Below are positions 42,141 to 51,054 of a stretch of 64,000 nt of DNA, piece by piece. Origin of the DNA: Candidatus Pullichristensenella avicola (GTDB taxonomy: Bacteria; Bacillota; Clostridia; Christensenellales; Aristaeellaceae); assembly GCA_018711655.1 (NCBI GenBank), contig DVIA01000028.1:50144-114143 (forward strand), written 5' to 3'. Below the pieces are notes generated by a model that ran no database searches, had not been told where the DNA came from, and saw only the letters and a program-made list of their open reading frames with translations. Made by a program: the position numbers and the translations under genes. Within the stretch, counting starts at the first letter, position 1. Each line of letters starts with the position of its first letter.

Positions 42141-42770
42141 TCATTCATCCCAGTCGTCCTCCGCCAAAACGGCGTCTACCGCCTCGCGCACGGCGTCCCA
42201 GGCAAAGCCGCGCCGCGCCAGGGCCTGAGAGAGCTTGGCCCGTCCTTCGCGCGCGGGAAGGTCGGCATAACGTCGAACAAGGCCCTGCGCCGCCCTGCGC
42301 GCGGCTTCGGCCTGTTGCGCGTCGTCCAGCGCGCCGAGCGCGGCTTCGGCGTCCTCGTCGCTTACGCCCTTGGCGCGCAGCTTGCGACGCACGGCATAGA
42401 CGCCTACGGCCCGGCCGGCGTTGACCTCCACGGCGCGCTCGGCGTAACGGCGGTCGTCGATGAGGCCGCTCTTGCGCAGGCGATCGAGCGCGGCGTCTAC
42501 CGCCGGAGCCACATAGCCGCGCGCAAGGAGCGAACGCTCCAATTCCCTGCGCGTGCGCGCGCACAGATCGAGGCTGTTCAAGGCCGCTTCGTAGGCGTCA
42601 ACGCGCTGCGCGGCGGCCACGCGCTCGACATAGTCGGCGCGATCCACCGCGTCGCCCGGCGCCAGAGGCAGGACGCTGAAATGCTTTTGCCGCACTTTCA
42701 GGGCCGGCGCGTCGTCAAAGGCGACGCGCGCCACGCCGCGAAAAACGCGGATTTCCGTCACCGTGGACAT
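42141..42770 (-). CDS. recX: RecX-family regulatory protein
   Basis: This 209-residue protein is rich in Ala and Arg and consists of three-helix repeats: ARTRRELERSLLARGYVAPAVDAALDRLRKSGLIDDRRYAE, VGVYAVRRKLRAKGVSDEDAEAAL and GRAKLSQALARRGFAWDAVREAVDAVL. This is the RecX architecture, which binds RecA filaments and limits their activity. The first 60 residues form the N-terminal extension common in Firmicute RecX. The start at 42770 is set by AGGAGGG and the absence of coding signal further upstream. recA is not nearby. Confidence 0.88.
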   Translation of the reverse strand: MSTVTEIRVFRGVARVAFDDAPALKVRQKHFSVLPLAPGDAVDRADYVERVAAAQRVDAYEAALNSLDLCARTRRELERSLLARGYVAPAVDAALDRLRKSGLIDDRRYAERAVEVNAGRAVGVYAVRRKLRAKGVSDEDAEAALGALDDAQQAEAARRAAQGLVRRYADLPAREGRAKLSQALARRGFAWDAVREAVDAVLAEDDWDE

Positions 42771-42781
42771 GGCATTCCCTC

Positions 42782-43678
42782 CTAATCGAACAGCGGCCGC
42801 CAATTTTCGTCCGCAGCGGCCGACAGGCACATGCGCACCTGGGCTTCGGTCGTTTTGCCTACCGCCAGCGGCGGCAGATCCTGCGGGGAGAAGAAGTCGC
42901 TGCGCACAGTTTCGATGTTGTCCCGGAAAGCGCCGCCGATCCGCTCGCAGAGCACAAAGACTTTGACGATACCGATCGCCAGCGTGGGCGTATTGTGCAA
43001 GTTATGGTCCTGCAGGGCGATCAGGCGGCGGGGGAGCACCTCCAGCCCGGCCTCCTCCAACGCCTCTTTTGCGGTGTTCTGGGAAATGGTCGTATCCACA
43101 TCCATCCAGCCGCCGGGCAGCGCCCACAGGCCGGTGTTCTCCTGCACAAGGAGAATGCGCCCGTTTTCGACGATGGCCGCGCGCGTGTCGATCTTTGGCG
43201 TCTGATAGCCCTTTTCACACAAAAATACATCGCGAACGGTCTGCATTGGCAGGCCGCTGCCCCGGGAAAGCATGGTTGCGGACAATTCGCGCAGGCGCTC
43301 GAAGCGCTCCAGATCGTAGGGGTCCTTCGAGTACGCCAGCCCCGCCTGGGCGATGAACTGCATTTCCATGGCGGTCCGCATCCAGTCAAGGCCGTCGAAC
43401 GGCTCCTCGCGCCGCGTCAGGAGCGCCGCCAGGTCGTAGGGAACGCGCAGGTAGTATCGGGCGCGGGCATGGCGCGCGCTTTTGCAGCGCCACAGGGCCA
43501 ACGCGCAGGGAAACCCCGCGGCGTAGGCGGCGTCCACTGCGGCAGGATCCGCGCCGACAAACAGCGCCCCCTCGCGCGCCGCGCCCACTTCACAGGAGAC
43601 GCCCAGCGCCGCCAGGTCCTCGCGCGGAGCGTCCTCCAGCAGGCCCGCATTTTCAAAGAGGATCGTTTTGTAAAACAC
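42782..43678 (-). CDS. Nudix hydrolase with Nudix_N_2 domain and a partial HAD-like N-terminus
   Basis: This 298-residue protein starts at a GTG (43678) preceded by GGGAGGG. Residues ~35-95 (FVGADPAAVDAAYAAGFPCALALW, then YYLRVPYDLAALL) look like the motif-IV end of a HAD phosphatase, without the catalytic DxD. Residues ~105-165 (LDWMRTAMEMQFIAQAGLAYSKDPYDLERFERL) are a Nudix_N_2 domain. Residues ~170-290 are the Nudix fold with GGWMDVDTTISQNTAKEALEEAGL; the EExG catalytic part is intact. The first box Glu is Thr, as in many relatives of the N_2 type. Such enzymes hydrolyse ADP-ribose-like compounds. A longer frame to 44107 is antisense to yebC. Confidence 0.85.
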   Translation of the reverse strand: MFYKTILFENAGLLEDAPREDLAALGVSCEVGAAREGALFVGADPAAVDAAYAAGFPCALALWRCKSARHARARYYLRVPYDLAALLTRREEPFDGLDWMRTAMEMQFIAQAGLAYSKDPYDLERFERLRELSATMLSRGSGLPMQTVRDVFLCEKGYQTPKIDTRAAIVENGRILLVQENTGLWALPGGWMDVDTTISQNTAKEALEEAGLEVLPRRLIALQDHNLHNTPTLAIGIVKVFVLCERIGGAFRDNIETVRSDFFSPQDLPPLAVGKTTEAQVRMCLSAAADENWRPLFD

Positions 43679-43785
43679 GTCTCTCCCTCCCGCGCAGATT
43701 ATAGCATCCGCGGCGCGCATATGCAAGGCGCAAACGATTAAACCGCGCCGACGCGCGCCTCTTTCGGGAAAACATGGGCGGATTC

Positions 43786-43815
43786 TTGACGAAGGAATGG
43801 AAAATATGGTATGAT
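43786..43815 (+). promoter_or_regulatory. SigA-type promoter of yebC-murI
   Basis: TTGACG (43786-43791) and TATGAT (43810-43815) are 18 bp apart; the yebC ATG follows 36 bp later. Confidence 0.75.
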
Positions 43816-43850
43816 AAAGTGTATTCAACCAATCATTGGAGGGATTGTCC

Positions 43851-44597
43851 ATGTCGGGACACAATAAATGGTCTACCATCAAGCACAAGAAAGAAAAAAC
43901 CGACGCGCAACGCGGCAAGATATTCACCAAGATCGGCCGCGAGATCGCCATCGCCGTGCGCGAAGGCGGCCCGGACCCGAGCACCAACAGCAAGCTCAAG
44001 GACGTCGTAGCCAAAGCAAAGGCTGCGAATATGCCCAATGAGAACATACAGCGCTCCATCAAAAAGGCCTCCGGCGAAGGCGACGCCGCCCAGTACAAGG
44101 AGATCACTTACGAGGGATACGCCCCCGGCGGCGTGGCCGTGATCGTTGAACTGGTAACGGACAACCTCAACCGCACCGCCTCCGAGGTTCGCCATATTTT
44201 TGACAAGTGCGGCGGTTCTCTGGGCGCGACCGGCTGCGTCAGCTGGAAATTTGAGCGCAAGGGCGTCATCGAGATCGACAACGCCAAGGGCCTGGACGAG
44301 GACGAACTGATGATGCTGGCCCTGGACGCCGGCGCTTCGGATGTGGAAAGCGAAGGCGACGTGGCCGTGATCTACACCGATCCCAACGATTTCTCCACCG
44401 TGCGCGACAACCTCGAGGCCGCCGGCTGCACCTTCCTCTCCGCCGAGCGCGAGATGGTGCCTACGACCACCACCGAGGTTTCCGACCCCGAAACGCTTGC
44501 CAAAGTGCGCAAGCTCATCGACTGGCTGGAGGACTACGACGATTCTCAGAACGTATTCCACGACGCCGAGCTTCCCGAGGAGGAAGAGGAGGAGTAA
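43851..44597 (+). CDS. yebC: YebC/PmpR family protein (TACO1-like)
   Basis: This 248-residue protein matches Yeb[26 protein letters not shown] at the start, [19 protein letters not shown], and [31 protein letters not shown]. Members were described as transcriptional regulators; recent work links YebC to translation of polyproline stretches, like TACO1 in mitochondria. GGAGGG lies 7 bases before the ATG at 43851; the earlier ATG at 43836 overlaps that site. murI begins one base after its stop. Confidence 0.95.
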   Translation: MSGHNKWSTIKHKKEKTDAQRGKIFTKIGREIAIAVREGGPDPSTNSKLKDVVAKAKAANMPNENIQRSIKKASGEGDAAQYKEITYEGYAPGGVAVIVELVTDNLNRTASEVRHIFDKCGGSLGATGCVSWKFERKGVIEIDNAKGLDEDELMMLALDAGASDVESEGDVAVIYTDPNDFSTVRDNLEAAGCTFLSAEREMVPTTTTEVSDPETLAKVRKLIDWLEDYDDSQNVFHDAELPEEEEEE

Positions 44598-44598
44598 C

Positions 44599-45357
44599 AT
44601 GCGCTCCGCACCCATCGGCGTGTTCGATTCCGGCATGGGCGGTCTGGGCGTCGTGCGCGCCCTACGCGCGGCCATGCCGTGCGAACGGCTGATCTTTTTC
44701 GGCGATAATGCCAACGCCCCCTACGGCGAAAAGACTCCGGAAGAGATCCGCGCGCTTTCGCTGCGGGCGGCGCAGACGCTGACAGATCGCGGCGTCAAGG
44801 CGCTGGTCGTCGCCTGCAACACGGCGACCTCCGCGGCCGAGGCGGCGCTGCGCCAGCGCCTGGACATTCCGGTGGTGGGCATTGAGCCGGACCTTGCCTC
44901 CGCCCGCGCGATCGCGGGCGACAAGCGGGTGATCGTCTTTGCAACGCAGGCGACGCTGTCTTTGCCGCGCTATCTGGAGGCCAAAGGCCGGTTGTGCCCG
45001 AACGCGGTTTCCATTCCCGCGCCGGAACTTGTGCAAATGGTCGAGCGCGGCGCGGTTGCGGGCGAGGAGCCGGAAGCGTTTTTCCGCGAAAAACTTGCGC
45101 CGTGGCGCGGAGAGATCGGCGCGATCGTGCTGGGTTGTACGCATTTTACGTTCCTGCGCGCCCCGCTGCGCGCCGTGGCGCCGGGCATTGCGCTGTTGGA
45201 CGGCATCGCGCGTTTGACGCGCAATCTGCGCTCTATGCTGGCCGCCGCGGACGCGCTGGCGGAAACGGGCGAGGGCGGAGTGGAACTGCACACCTCCGCG
45301 AGCGATCCCGCGGTGATGGCGCGCATGCGCGCCCTGTACGAAATGCGGGCGCAGTAA
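44599..45357 (+). CDS. murI: Glutamate racemase
   Basis: This 252-residue enzyme makes D-glutamate for peptidoglycan. The two-domain Asp/Glu racemase motifs are present: IGVFDSGMGGLGVVRAL, FFGDNANAPYGEKT, LVVACNTATSAA (catalytic Cys 1) and IVLGCTHFTFLR (catalytic Cys 2). IPVVGIEPDLASA is also typical. The ATG lies one base after the yebC stop, with GAGGAGG in the yebC end as ribosome site. The length fits the family. Confidence 0.96.
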   Translation: MRSAPIGVFDSGMGGLGVVRALRAAMPCERLIFFGDNANAPYGEKTPEEIRALSLRAAQTLTDRGVKALVVACNTATSAAEAALRQRLDIPVVGIEPDLASARAIAGDKRVIVFATQATLSLPRYLEAKGRLCPNAVSIPAPELVQMVERGAVAGEEPEAFFREKLAPWRGEIGAIVLGCTHFTFLRAPLRAVAPGIALLDGIARLTRNLRSMLAAADALAETGEGGVELHTSASDPAVMARMRALYEMRAQ

Positions 45358-45718
45358 AGCCAAGGCATTTTTTCCGCGCGGCGCGCGCATTGCCGTCGGC
45401 GGCATGCCCTGCACGCGCCGGGAACGCCGCCGATGGGAGGGCGTTTTGAAACGCGCACGACACGGAAAGACGGCGCCCTGAATCGCAGCGCGCATGATGC
45501 GAACGATACAGGAAAAACGCAGCGCCGGCAACCGACATTCTCCTGAGGCGGGCCGGGCGAAAAAACGCGCCGCCGCACGATGGGCGGAAACAAGCGCCGC
45601 GCGGCGCGGAATCGCGTCTTTGCGCGGCCGCGCGGCGGGCGTTTTGCGTTACCGGACGCTTCCAATTCAAAAATACGCGCTGCGCGCAAGGCGCGGGCGG
45701 CAAACGGAGGGAAAAGCC
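45358..45718. other. Intergenic region, no gene seen
   Basis: These 360 bp are very GC-rich. Short frames in both strands have no family-like sequence. No promoter of the TTGACA/TATAAT type is visible, although CAAAAATACGCG near 45668 could hold a weak -10 for the next gene. Confidence 0.4.
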
Positions 45719-46162
45719 ATGAACGAGCGGAAACTCGACGCGATCCTTGAGCAAAAACTTCCCATTTTCACCGCCGGCGGCTTGAATTGCGCGGAAACTG
45801 TGCTTGGCACGATGTGCGCCTATTGGGGCGTTGAATCGCCGCTCATAGCGCGCATCGCCACGCCCTTTGGCGGCGGACTGGCGGCTACGCGCGGCGTTTG
45901 CGGCGCGGTCACCGGCGCGTTGATGGCCATCGGCGTGCGCCTTGGCCGCGAGGAGGGCGGCGATCGCACCGCCGCCTACGACGCCGCGCGCAAGTATCTG
46001 GACTGGTTTGAAAAAAGCTTCGGCTCGCGCGATTGCGCCGATCTGATCGGCATGCGCCGCGGCGAAGCGGGAGATTCGCGCCATCATGGCGATGCGCACA
46101 CGCGCGTCTGCAGGCCGATGGTGGTGGCCGTCTGCCGCCATCTGGCGGAGACGCTCCCTTAA
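45719..46162 (+). CDS. C_GCAxxG_C_C family protein
   Basis: This 147-residue protein matches the C_GCAxxG_C_C family (PF09719). It has LNCAETVLGTMCAYWG, FGGGLAATRGVCGAVTGALMAIG and a late CADLIG, with another Cys near the C-terminus. The spaced cysteines may bind an iron-sulfur cluster or other redox group; the family often occurs in anaerobes, beside redox enzymes, and has no assigned reaction. GGAGGG lies 8 bases upstream. A poorly conserved His-rich segment (RHHGDAHTR) precedes the last Cys. The downstream phosphorelay genes begin 70 bp later. Confidence 0.88.
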   Translation: MNERKLDAILEQKLPIFTAGGLNCAETVLGTMCAYWGVESPLIARIATPFGGGLAATRGVCGAVTGALMAIGVRLGREEGGDRTAAYDAARKYLDWFEKSFGSRDCADLIGMRRGEAGDSRHHGDAHTRVCRPMVVAVCRHLAETLP

Positions 46163-46232
46163 AGCGCGCGTTTTTCAGGAAAACAAGCACAGCGGATCGT
46201 CAGCTTCCGCCGGAAGAAACGAGGTGTGGGCC

Positions 46233-47312
46233 TTGAGCGCGTACAAAATCCCCGAACCCGTCGCCGGACGCATGCTGATCGTTGACGACGACGCCATCAA
46301 CCGCGCCATTCTGGAAAACATCTTCGCCCGTTTTTATGGGATTGAAGAGGCCGAAAACGGCAGAGTGGGGCTGGACAAGCTGCTCCAGAACCCCGACGAG
46401 TACTGTGCTGTGCTGCTGGATGTGGTTATGCCGGTCATGGACGGCATGGAAGTGCTTGAATGCTTGCAAGCGCTTTCTCTTCCGGAGCGGATTCCCGTTT
46501 TTCTCATCACCGCCGAAGCCAACGACGACACCATGCGCGCCGCTTACCGCATGGGCGTGATGGACGTCATCAGCAAACCCGTGGTGCCGTATGTGGTCGA
46601 GCGACGGGTCAATTCCGTGGTCGAACTTTTCCGCGCGCGGCGCCGGCTTGGCAACGTGGTATTGCGCCAGCAGTCGGAACTGCTGCAGCAGGCGCAGACC
46701 ATCATCAACCTCAACTATGGCATGATCGAAGCGCTTTCCACAGCCATCGAGTTTCGCAGCGAAGAATCCGGCGACCATGTGCGCCGCATCCACGATATTA
46801 CCAAACACCTGCTTGCATACACTTCCATGGGCGAGGGCATGGACGCGCAGACGATCGAGCACATCGCCCTGGCCTCCATCATGCACGATGTCGGCAAGAT
46901 CGCCATTCCGGATTCCATTCTCAACAAACCCGGAAAACTTACCCCCGAAGAATTTGAAATCATGAAAAGCCACACGCTGCAGGGGGCGATGCTCCTGGAA
47001 AAGATTCCCCAACTGCGCGAAAACGAGGCCTACGCCTATGCATACGACATCGCCCGCCATCATCATGAGCGCTGGGATGGGCGCGGTTATCCCGACGGGC
47101 TGCGCGGGGAGGAAATATCCGTCTGGGCGCGCGTGGTTTCGCTGGCGGACGTGTACGACGCGCTGATCAGCAAGCGCGTTTACAAAAACGCCCTTCCGCG
47201 CGAGGAGGCGCTTGCCATGATCCGCCGCGGCGACTGCGGCGCCTTCGATCCGCGCATGCTGGAATGCTTCTTTTCCGTGGAAAAGGAACTCTACGCGCTC
47301 TACGACCGCTGA
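46233..47312 (+). CDS. Response regulator with HD-GYP output domain
   Basis: This 359-residue protein has a receiver domain (residues ~12-130; acidic DDD at 18-20, phospho-acceptor D63 in VLLDVVMPVMDG, K115 in ISKPV). A linker helix is followed by an HD-GYP domain with HDVGK (218-222), HHHERWDGRGYPDG (GYP at 285-287) and LADVYDAL. HD-GYP domains hydrolyse cyclic di-GMP or related dinucleotides. The start was set at TTG 46233, 5 bases after GAGGTG; a GTG at 46224 would overlap that site. Translation of the Hpt gene starts 14 bp downstream, so phosphate from the hybrid kinase may be passed to D63 through it. Confidence 0.93.
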   Translation: MSAYKIPEPVAGRMLIVDDDAINRAILENIFARFYGIEEAENGRVGLDKLLQNPDEYCAVLLDVVMPVMDGMEVLECLQALSLPERIPVFLITAEANDDTMRAAYRMGVMDVISKPVVPYVVERRVNSVVELFRARRRLGNVVLRQQSELLQQAQTIINLNYGMIEALSTAIEFRSEESGDHVRRIHDITKHLLAYTSMGEGMDAQTIEHIALASIMHDVGKIAIPDSILNKPGKLTPEEFEIMKSHTLQGAMLLEKIPQLRENEAYAYAYDIARHHHERWDGRGYPDGLRGEEISVWARVVSLADVYDALISKRVYKNALPREEALAMIRRGDCGAFDPRMLECFFSVEKELYALYDR

Positions 47313-47326
47313 AGGAGGACAACGCC

Positions 47327-47680
47327 ATGGACGCACTGAGAAAACAGCGCCTCACCGCAGCCGGTATCGACCTGAATAGCGCTTTGGAACGCTTCATGGG
47401 CAACGAAGCGCTGCTGGAACGCTTCCTCAAGCGCTTTTTGCAGGATGAGAATTCCGCGCGCCTCAATCAGGCGCTGACCGCCGGCGATATGGAAACTGCG
47501 CTCGCCGCCGCGCATACGCTCAAAGGCGTATGCGGCAACCTTTCCATGTCGGCCCTTTACGACCTGTTCAGCCGTCAGGTCGCCGCGTTTCGCGCTGGCG
47601 ACGCGGCGCTGGCAATGGGCTTGATGGCAGAAATACAGCCGGCGCTTGAAAAGACGCGCAGGGCGATCGAAGAAATGTAA
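47327..47680 (+). CDS. Free-standing Hpt phosphotransfer protein
   Basis: This 117-residue helical protein has the Hpt motif ALAAAHTLKGVCGNLSMSAL with the phosphorylatable His63. Hpt proteins relay phosphate between receiver domains. AAGGAGG lies 9 bases upstream. It sits between an HD-GYP response regulator and a hybrid kinase that itself lacks an Hpt domain, so it completes a four-step His-Asp-His-Asp relay. Confidence 0.92.
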   Translation: MDALRKQRLTAAGIDLNSALERFMGNEALLERFLKRFLQDENSARLNQALTAGDMETALAAAHTLKGVCGNLSMSALYDLFSRQVAAFRAGDAALAMGLMAEIQPALEKTRRAIEEM

Positions 47681-47710
47681 AACGCCGGCGTTGCAGGAAG
47701 GAAGATTGCC

Positions 47711-50278
47711 GTGAGCAAATTGACAAAACGTACCGTGCGCTTTTTGTGGATCAGCCTGGCCGCCGTCCTGCTCCTGTGCGTTGGGGTATTCGCCTTTATC
47801 ACCACCTATATGGTGCGCGAGAGCGATCGGGCCATTGGCGAGATCGGCGAGATCTACATGGAAGAGATGAACCGCCAGATGGAAATGCATTTCAGTTCCA
47901 TCATTGAATTGCGGCTCACGCAGGTGGAGGCCATCGTTTGGAACACGCCGCCCGAGGACGTGCCCGCCTACGGCCCGGAGATGATCGAAAGACTCACCGC
48001 CGCCGCGCGCGTGCGGGGGTTTACCTATCTGGCCATCTGTTCCACCGAAGGCGAAGTTGATGTGCTTTACGGCCCGGAAGTGCAGGTGATCGACACCGAC
48101 GGCTTCCTGGAATCGCTCAACCGCGCCGAACGCAAAGTGGCCGTCGGCGAGGCGGAGGGGGGAAACATTCTTCTGCTGGGCGTTTCGGTGGGCTATCCGG
48201 AGTCCGAAGGGTACCCCATGCGCGACGGCGCCCAGTGTACGGCGCTGGTGGCCGGATTGCCGATTGAGTACATCAACGCCACCATGTCGCTTTCGGCGGA
48301 TGAATCGCTGGTGTTTTCGCACATCGTGCGCAAAAACGGCGATTTCGTACTGGAAAACTCCGATTACCCCAGCGACAACTATTACGAACTGCTGCGAATA
48401 CGCGCCCACTTTGACGACCGCGAAGTGGAGGACGCCATCGCCGAAATGCGCGCCGCGCTGCAGGACGGGCAGCCGTATTCTCTGCTTTACACCGTCGATG
48501 GCGAGCGCCGCCAGGTCTACTGTTCGCCGCTACCGCATTCGGAGTGGTATCTGATCACCGTCATGCCGCGCGGGCTGCTTGACGAAACGGTGATCGGCCT
48601 GGGCACGCGCCGCATCTACACGGCGCTGATTGGCTGCGGCATGATTCTCCTGGCGCTTTTGACGGTATTCTTCGTCTATTTCCGCATGTCGCGCCGCCAG
48701 CTTGGCACGGTGGAAAGGGCGCAGAAGGAGGCCGAGCGCGCCAACCGGGCCAAGAGCGAGTTTCTTTCCAACATGAGCCACGATATCCGCACGCCGATGA
48801 ACGCCATCATGGGCATGACGGCGATCGCCGCCGCCAATATGGACAAGCCGGATCAGGTGCGCGACTGTCTGCGCAAGATAGCGCTTTCCAGCAAGCATTT
48901 GCTCGGGCTGATCAATGATGTGCTGGACATGTCCAAGATCGAAAGCGGCCGCCTCACGCTCAATCCCGACGCGCTCTCGCTGCGCGAGGCCATGGAGAGC
49001 ATTGTCAGCATCGTTCAGCCGCAGGTGCGCATCAAGCGTCAGGCCTTCGACGTGTATATTCACGACATCCGCGCCGAGCGCGTTTATTGCGACGGCGTGC
49101 GCCTCAACCAGGTGCTGCTCAACCTTCTTTCCAACGCGATCAAATTCACACCCGAAGGCGGCGCGATCAACGTATCGGTATCTCAGGAAGCGTCGCCGCT
49201 GGGCGAGGAGTACGCGCGCACGCATTTTTGCGTGCGGGACAACGGCATCGGCATGTCCGAGGAATTCCAAAAACGCATTTTTGATTCCTTCGAGCGCGAG
49301 GACAATGCGCGCGTACACAAAATCGAAGGCACGGGTTTGGGCATGGCCATCGTCAAGTACATTGTCGATCAGATGGGCGGAACCATCCAGGTGCACAGCG
49401 AAATCGACAAGGGCAGCGAGTTTTGCGTCACCGTCGATTTGCGCATCGTCGATCAGCGCGAGGAGGAGATGCGCCTGCCCGCCTGGGAAACGCTGGTGGT
49501 GGATGACGACGAACAGCTTTGCCAGAGCGCCGTCGCCTCCCTGCGGGAAATCGGCGTGCATGCGGATTGGGCGCAAAGCGGAGAACGCGCCGTGGAAATG
49601 GCGGCGCAGCGGCATCAGGCCGGGCGCGATTATCAAGTCGTGCTTCTGGATTGGCAGATGCCGGGCATAAACGGCATCGAAACGGCACGCAGGCTGCGTC
49701 AGTGCGTCGGCGACGCCGTGCCCATCGTGCTGATTTCCGCTTACGATTGGAGCGATATTGAACAGGAGGCGCGCGCGGCAGGCGTGAACGGCTTTATTCC
49801 CAAACCGCTGTTCAAGTCCACGCTTTACCACGGTTTGAGCCAGTTTGCCGGCGAACGCAGGGACGTCGCTCCGGAAAAGAGCGAAGAGGCGGCGGATTTC
49901 ACAGGACGGCGCCTGTTGCTGGCGGAGGATAACGACCTGAACTGGGAGATCGCCTGCGAACTGCTCTCCACGCTCGGGTTTGAATTGGAGCGCGCGGAAA
50001 ACGGGAAATTGTGCGTAGAGCGCTTTGAGGCCTCCGCGCCCGGCTTCTTTGACGCAATCCTTATGGATATTCGCATGCCGGTGATGAACGGCTACGACGC
50101 GGCGCGCGCCATACGCGCCTCGCAGCGGCCGGATAGCGATCTTCCCATCATTGCCATGACGGCGGACGCTTTTTCCGAGGATATACAGCGCGCCGCGCAA
50201 AGCGGCATGAACGCGCATGTGGCCAAACCCATCGACCTGCGCGAACTTACGCGCCAACTGCAAAAATATCTGCGCTGA
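47711..50278 (+). CDS. Hybrid sensor histidine kinase with two receiver domains
   Basis: This 855-residue membrane kinase starts at GTG 47711. It has a helix at ~11-33, an extracytoplasmic sensor (about 34-300, Cache-like, with YEL and VDGERRQVYCSPL-type strands), and a second helix at ~303-325. HisKA follows with EFLSNMSHDIRTPMNAIMG (His357), HATPase with NQVLLNLLSNAIKF, DNGIGMS and GTGLGMAIVK. Receiver 1 (591-715) has D647 in LLDWQMPGING; receiver 2 (733-853) has D786 in ILMDIRMPVMNG. No HAMP domain or Hpt domain is present, matching the separate Hpt upstream. The ligand is unknown, but a Cache-type sensor usually binds small organic molecules. Confidence 0.94.
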   Translation: MSKLTKRTVRFLWISLAAVLLLCVGVFAFITTYMVRESDRAIGEIGEIYMEEMNRQMEMHFSSIIELRLTQVEAIVWNTPPEDVPAYGPEMIERLTAAARVRGFTYLAICSTEGEVDVLYGPEVQVIDTDGFLESLNRAERKVAVGEAEGGNILLLGVSVGYPESEGYPMRDGAQCTALVAGLPIEYINATMSLSADESLVFSHIVRKNGDFVLENSDYPSDNYYELLRIRAHFDDREVEDAIAEMRAALQDGQPYSLLYTVDGERRQVYCSPLPHSEWYLITVMPRGLLDETVIGLGTRRIYTALIGCGMILLALLTVFFVYFRMSRRQLGTVERAQKEAERANRAKSEFLSNMSHDIRTPMNAIMGMTAIAAANMDKPDQVRDCLRKIALSSKHLLGLINDVLDMSKIESGRLTLNPDALSLREAMESIVSIVQPQVRIKRQAFDVYIHDIRAERVYCDGVRLNQVLLNLLSNAIKFTPEGGAINVSVSQEASPLGEEYARTHFCVRDNGIGMSEEFQKRIFDSFEREDNARVHKIEGTGLGMAIVKYIVDQMGGTIQVHSEIDKGSEFCVTVDLRIVDQREEEMRLPAWETLVVDDDEQLCQSAVASLREIGVHADWAQSGERAVEMAAQRHQAGRDYQVVLLDWQMPGINGIETARRLRQCVGDAVPIVLISAYDWSDIEQEARAAGVNGFIPKPLFKSTLYHGLSQFAGERRDVAPEKSEEAADFTGRRLLLAEDNDLNWEIACELLSTLGFELERAENGKLCVERFEASAPGFFDAILMDIRMPVMNGYDAARAIRASQRPDSDLPIIAMTADAFSEDIQRAAQSGMNAHVAKPIDLRELTRQLQKYLR

Positions 50279-50361
50279 GATCGGACGCCGCGCGGCAGGA
50301 AAACAGCGCTCGGCGGCGAATATGAACATCAGGAAGAATCTTCAGGAAAGGCGGTGCTTTT

Positions 50362-50964
50362 ATGAAACGGGACGTCGTCACCATCAGCCGCGAGTTTGGC
50401 AGCGGCGGCCGTACCATCGGCCATCTCCTGGCGGAAAAGCTCGGTTACGCTTTTTACGATCAGGAACTGATCGTAAAAGTCGCCAAGGAGAGCGGGCTTG
50501 CGGAAAAAATCGTCGAACAATACGACGAATACGCCACCCATCGCAACAGTCTGCTCTACGCCCTGGCCCTCAGCGCCGGCGCCGGCACGCACGGCGGCCT
50601 CTCCTTTGTCAGCAAGGTGCAGATCGCGCAGGGGAAGATCATTACCGAGCTTGCCGACGCGGGCAAGTGCGTGATCGTCGGTCGCGGGGCGGACTACGTT
50701 CTGCGCGGCCGCGAAGACTGTCTGCACGCCTTCATCTACGCCGATAAGGACTATCGCGCCGAGCGCGTGCTGCGCCTCTACGGGGAGACCGATCAGAAAA
50801 TCGAACAGCGCCTGCGCGACAAGGATGAGCGCCGAAAACTGTACTATCGCTCCTTTACCATGCGCGAGTGGGGCGACGTGCACAATTACCACATCGCGCT
50901 GGACAGCGGAGCGCTTGGCCAGGAGCGTTGCGTGCAAATCCTCGCCGACCTGATGAACGCCTGA
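50362..50964 (+). CDS. Cytidylate-kinase-like family protein
   Basis: This 200-residue protein belongs to the cytidylate-kinase-like family (PF13189). It begins DVVTISREFGSGGRTIGHLLAEKLG, with a P-loop-like GSGGRTIG, then YAFYDQELIVKVAKESGL. VIVGRGADYVLRGREDCLHAFIYA is the core strand. It is distinct from the canonical Cmk and its substrate is unproven. AAGGCGG lies 9 bases before the ATG. No operon partner overlaps; the next gene is 90 bp away. Confidence 0.88.
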   Translation: MKRDVVTISREFGSGGRTIGHLLAEKLGYAFYDQELIVKVAKESGLAEKIVEQYDEYATHRNSLLYALALSAGAGTHGGLSFVSKVQIAQGKIITELADAGKCVIVGRGADYVLRGREDCLHAFIYADKDYRAERVLRLYGETDQKIEQRLRDKDERRKLYYRSFTMREWGDVHNYHIALDSGALGQERCVQILADLMNA

Positions 50965-51054
50965 CGTTGGCAAAGACGCCGCGCGGCGGCGTCGAAAGCG
51001 ACCTGCCCGCGCCGCCGTGCGAATGCGTTCCGCCGCGGCGCGGGAAAATGCCTT

